A stretch of DNA of 64,000 nucleotides, taken from positions 1-64,000 of the forward strand of contig UQDR01000011.1 of the NCBI GenBank assembly GCA_900539835.1, in the 5' to 3' direction. The number at the start of each line of letters is the position of its first letter. The stretch's first letter is position 1. Made by a program: the position numbers and the translations under genes. This DNA comes from an uncultured Ruminococcus sp. (GTDB lineage Bacteria; Bacillota; Clostridia; Oscillospirales; Ruminococcaceae). Positions 61,298 to 64,000 of this stretch are shown in pieces. Under the pieces are notes generated by a model, which worked only from the letters and a program-made list of their open reading frames with translations, was not told where the DNA came from and searched no databases.

Positions 61298-62692
61298 ATG
61301 AATATTGTTATATACGCCCGCTTCAGTTCAAGCTCACAGAGAGAAGCGAGCATTGAAGAACAAGTGAAAGTCTGCCGAGAATATGCAGAAAGAAATAATT
61401 ATACTGTTGTAAAAGTGTATAGTGATAGTGCAATAAGCGGAAAAACAGATAACCGTCCTGCATTGAGAAAATTGCTATCTGACAGTTCAAATGAAAAATT
61501 CAATGCCGTTATAGTTTATTCAATTGACCGCTTCGGCAGAGATTTAGCACAAACCTTGCTGAACGAAAAAAGATTGAATGATAACGGAGTTATTCTTCTG
61601 TCTGCAACCGAGCATTTTACAGATGACGCTTCGGGCAGATTTTTTAGAAATATTATGATGTCATACGCTCAGTTTTACAGTGATGAATTATCAGACAAAA
61701 TACTAAGAGGAATGAATTATAACGCCGAACGCTGTCTTTATAATGGTGGTGGTGTTCCTCTTGGTTATAAGATTAGCAAAGATAAACGTTTTGAAATCGA
61801 CCCTGATACAGCTCCTATTGTTCAGCGTATATTTGAAATGTATGCTGATGGAAAAACTGTAACCGAGATTAATGAATTACTAAACTCTCGGGGATATAAG
61901 ACTTCCAAAGGAGTTGCTTTTAACAAGAATTCCTTGCACACAATACTAAACAATAAACGTTATTTAGGTTACTATATCCATAGCGGATATGAAATAGCTG
62001 ATGGAATTCCGCAAATTATTTCAAATGAACTTTTTGAACAAGTATCCGAAAAACTTAAAAAGAATAAGAAAGCACCTGCAAGAGCAAAGGCGAAAGTTGA
62101 ATATCTGCTGATCACAAAGCTGTTTTGCGGTCATTGCAAAGAAATGATGACAGGCTTTTCGGGAAAGGGTAAGCAAGGAAAAACATACCATTATTACATA
62201 TGTAATGGCAGAAAGAATGGCGATTGCAAAAAGAAAATGGTAAACAAGGACTATATTGAAAATCTCGTAATTTCAGAATGCCGCCGACTTTTGTCTGCCG
62301 AAAATATCCGCCGTATCACAAAAGAAGTCGTTGCAATATGTGAGGCTGAAAAAAATACCTCCAATTTGAGATATTTGCAGAAACGTCTAGCTGAAAACGA
62401 ACGTAAACAGCAAAATGCAATTTCTGCTATTATGGAAAGTGATATTGAAAGTGTTCGTAATGCTTTGAGTGAACAAATACCGATACTTGAGTCCGAACAT
62501 AAAGAAATTGAAAAAATGATAAAAGAGGAAGAAGCACCTTATCCTGTGTTGACAGAAAAAGGAGTTGCATTTTTCTTGACCCAACTCAAAAAGGGGAAAA
62601 TCACCGACATTAAGTATAGAAAGACACTGATCTCAATTTTTGTCAACAAGATATATTTATATGATGACAGAGTAACTATTACCTATAATTAA
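61298..62692 (+). CDS. Large serine recombinase
   Basis: 464 residues. Resolvase domain with catalytic Ser in YARFSSSSQREASIEEQ; YSIDRFGRDLAQ; recombinase domain ending LNNKRYLGYYI; zinc ribbon LFCGHCKEMM...YICNGRKNGDC; coiled coil (about 355-410). Integrates or excises mobile DNA. The frame ends at TAA, but the same frame stays open for 62 further codons (GDECVTISDQLLSELEQ start) to 62881, so this stop may be a recent mutation that removed the native tail. Confidence 0.92.
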   Translation: MNIVIYARFSSSSQREASIEEQVKVCREYAERNNYTVVKVYSDSAISGKTDNRPALRKLLSDSSNEKFNAVIVYSIDRFGRDLAQTLLNEKRLNDNGVILLSATEHFTDDASGRFFRNIMMSYAQFYSDELSDKILRGMNYNAERCLYNGGGVPLGYKISKDKRFEIDPDTAPIVQRIFEMYADGKTVTEINELLNSRGYKTSKGVAFNKNSLHTILNNKRYLGYYIHSGYEIADGIPQIISNELFEQVSEKLKKNKKAPARAKAKVEYLLITKLFCGHCKEMMTGFSGKGKQGKTYHYYICNGRKNGDCKKKMVNKDYIENLVISECRRLLSAENIRRITKEVVAICEAEKNTSNLRYLQKRLAENERKQQNAISAIMESDIESVRNALSEQIPILESEHKEIEKMIKEEEAPYPVLTEKGVAFFLTQLKKGKITDIKYRKTLISIFVNKIYLYDDRVTITYN

Positions 62693-62881
62693 GGTGATGA
62701 GTGCGTTACCATCAGCGACCAACTGCTATCCGAACTTGAACAAAAGGACGAACAGGATAGACTTTTGTTTTTAAATGGGAATGGTCCACCAAAACAAACA
62801 GGTACGAACCCAAAGAGTTCGTACAAGGAGCCCAATGCTCCACCATTTATCGAAAAGCCGAACACAACATATTTTTTGTAG
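62693..62881 (+). pseudogene. In-frame tail after the recombinase stop
   Basis: 62 codons plus TAG in frame with the recombinase and with no start codon of their own: GDECVTISDQLLSELEQKDE then a Pro/Asn-rich end. Best read as a severed C-terminus or a remnant of a neighbouring gene. Confidence 0.4.
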
Positions 62882-62903
62882 GTGATCTTTTTGGAATACT
62901 TGT

Positions 62904-62933
62904 AACCCGTGATTGATGTCACGGGTTATTTCT
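62904..62933. terminator. Terminator, possibly bidirectional
   Basis: AACCCGTGA/TCACGGGTT stem, TTGATG loop, then ATTTCTTT. Overlaps the end of the minus-strand peptide. Confidence 0.7.
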
Positions 62934-63009
62934 TTATTAATCCTATAATAATTTTATCATTACCAATTAAGGCTAAAATAACACACGCAGTCATTATAAT
63001 TTCTTTCAT
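62926..63009 (-). CDS. 27-residue hydrophobic peptide
   Basis: MKEIIMTACVILALIGNDKI plus IIGLIKK, with AGAGGTG 5-6 bases before the ATG and TATAAT (63028-63033, minus) close upstream. One membrane-spanning stretch with basic residues at the end; size and composition fit small membrane peptides such as type I toxins. No named family. Confidence 0.45.
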   Translation of the reverse strand: MKEIIMTACVILALIGNDKIIIGLIKK

Positions 63010-63020
63010 AAAATCACCTC

Positions 63021-63049
63021 TTGACAAATTATAGTATATATGCTATATT
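63021..63049 (+). promoter_or_regulatory. Promoter of a short transcript, divergent from the peptide
   Basis: TTGACA (63021-63026), 17 bases, TATATT (63044-63049). It overlaps the minus-strand promoter of the peptide gene. Confidence 0.7.
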
Positions 63050-63055
63050 GCTTAT

Positions 63056-63192
63056 AAGGAGAGGGCTTTCGCCCTTAACTTTTAATCGAGTAGCTTAACA
63101 GCTATTGCGGTTATTATCGCTACGGTTAAGTCAATCAATCCTTGTATTAAGTAATCTGCTGCATTACTTTGGGATTTGATTGACTTTTTTTA
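63056..63192 (+). ncRNA. Candidate small RNA of about 135 bases
   Basis: Bounded by the promoter at 63021-63049 and a terminator formed by AAGTCAATCA-ATCC / GGATTTGATTGACTT plus T7 (about 63125-63191). An AGGGC-TTTC-GCCCT hairpin lies at its 5' end and an AGTAAT/ATTACT hairpin in the loop of the terminator. There is no ORF with a start codon. The ends are predicted, not known. Confidence 0.5.
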
Positions 63193-63196
63193 TATT

Positions 63197-63237
63197 TTAT
63201 GATATATTTTTTATTAAAAAATATATCATAATTTTTT
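63197..63237 (+). terminator. Perfect 17-bp inverted repeat with T6 before the thioesterase
   Basis: TTATGATATATTTTTTA (63197-63213) and its exact complement (63215-63231) with one base between, then TTTTTT and at once the GGAGG of the next gene. Acts as terminator or attenuator. Confidence 0.75.
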
Positions 63238-63246
63238 GGAGGCTCT

Positions 63247-63969
63247 ATGATTTTCAGTGAAATTTATCGGACAAGAATTGAGGACTATGATAAAAAAGGA
63301 TTTTTGTCAGTGGAAGCGGTTCTGAGAATTTTTGAAAATATAGGGAATCATCATTCTGACAGCGTCAGTAATAGCGTTATAAAAGGCAGTCTTGACGGTG
63401 TCGCATGGATTTTCTCAGAGTGGAGAATAGAATTTAACAGACTTCCTGAATATGGTGAATCTGTAAAAGCAGAAACCTGGGTCAGCGGCAAAGTGCCTTC
63501 ATCATCGGTTATCAGGAACTTTATTTTGTCTGACAGCAAAGGAAATTCATTGGTGAAAGGAACCGCTAAATTTGCACTGTTTGATTTAATAAAAAATAGA
63601 CCCGTTCGTATTTCATCAGAGCTTTTTGAGCTGTATTCTCCTGAAAGCTATAGCGTGTTTGAACATAAATCCGAGCGTTTGAAAGAACCGTCAGAATATG
63701 ATTCTGAGCTACAGCTTTTTCAGCGCAGAGGCGATGTTGATTTCAATGGTCATGTACATAACATTAATTATCTTATCTATGCTTTGGAGGCTCTGCCTCA
63801 ACATATATATGAAAACGGTATTTTTGATCAGATAAGAATATCATATAAAAGTCCATTAAAAGCAGGAGAATTAATTACTGTAAAAGCCAAGGAATACGAC
63901 GATGTTTATTCCGTTGGAATTTACGGAGAAGATAGGTTATCATCTATTGTTGAGATTGTATTAAAATAA
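63247..63969 (+). CDS. Acyl-ACP thioesterase
   Basis: 240 residues, double hotdog fold of the FatA/FatB family. First hotdog: GVAWIFSEWRIEFNRLPEYGE. Second: RRGDVDFNGHVHNINYLIYALEALP, with the catalytic Asn/His residues. Releases fatty acids from acyl carrier protein. GGAGG lies directly after the terminator hairpin, so expression may depend on read-through. Chromosomal in character; marks the right end of the accessory region. Confidence 0.92.
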   Translation: MIFSEIYRTRIEDYDKKGFLSVEAVLRIFENIGNHHSDSVSNSVIKGSLDGVAWIFSEWRIEFNRLPEYGESVKAETWVSGKVPSSSVIRNFILSDSKGNSLVKGTAKFALFDLIKNRPVRISSELFELYSPESYSVFEHKSERLKEPSEYDSELQLFQRRGDVDFNGHVHNINYLIYALEALPQHIYENGIFDQIRISYKSPLKAGELITVKAKEYDDVYSVGIYGEDRLSSIVEIVLK

Positions 63970-64000
63970 AAAAGTTTAAATAAACAACAAGTCACTTTAT

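Noticed and set aside
63070..63190. Minus-strand hydrophobic frame over the small RNA as a gene
   Set aside because: No ATG/GTG/TTG with a ribosome-binding site in frame; an upstream stop lies within the terminator A/T tract.

Overview
This window looks like the chromosome of a low-GC, Gram-positive, anaerobic member of the Clostridia, most like Ruminococcus and its relatives (Oscillospirales). The evidence is strong TTGACA-17-TATAAT promoters and AGGAGG ribosome-binding sites, HydE/HydG maturases for an [FeFe] hydrogenase, a Spo0A-family protein, a YlmC/YmxH-type protein, a class 1B PyrD/PyrK pair, tRNA genes with encoded CCA, and a one-piece tmRNA. The species cannot be fixed from the sequence alone.

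Layout. 1-7.8 kb: the 5' part of a zinc-ribbon membrane protein, tRNA-Pro, and glutamate synthase gltB-gltD. 7.8-23.7 kb: the most unusual region, five tandem modules of about 3 kb. Each has a strong promoter with an inverted repeat at the start of the transcript, a small secreted protein, and two FtsX/MacB-like ABC permeases (here A and B). One ABC ATPase closes the array. Two module subfamilies can be seen (1 and 4; 2, 3 and 5), and the secreted protein and permease A fall into the same groups. In modules 1, 3 and 5 the signal peptide is out of frame with its start codon because of a seven-A tract. The layout recalls lactococcin-972-type loci (secreted protein, membrane protein, ATPase), but the proteins cannot be placed in a named family from sequence alone.

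23.8-33.8 kb: DUF5685-like protein, a J-domain protein with a Cys-rich tail, two membrane proteins, tRNA-Gly/Arg/His, comEC, holA, an RNase M5-like Toprim protein, pyrB with a PyrI-type zinc tail, and an NfeD/SPFH pair. 33.8-36.9 kb (minus): rpsB-tsf, a PRC-barrel protein, and a Spo0A homologue whose receiver domain has lost its phospho-acceptor. 37-40.4 kb: a probable attenuator or riboswitch leader, then a TM1266-like regulator, hydE, hydG and an ArsC/Spx-like protein. 40.6-48.6 kb (minus): one long operon manA-glk-ilvD-pyrC-pyrF-pyrK-pyrD, ending in a 3' region that carries a duplicated structured repeat. 49-50.9 kb: a polysaccharide deacetylase-like protein, smpB and tmRNA.

50.9-63.2 kb is accessory DNA. 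It begins at the tmRNA 3' end, of which a degenerate copy lies 1.5 kb downstream. It holds an HNH-like protein, a broken group II intron reverse transcriptase, tiny ORFs with perfect ribosome-binding sites, two small HTH regulators, a frameshifted tandem PspC protein, a large Thr-rich membrane protein, a WG-repeat-like protein, two serine recombinases flanking a membrane protein, and a divergent pair made of a 27-residue hydrophobic peptide and a short promoter-terminator transcript. An acyl-ACP thioesterase follows at the right end.
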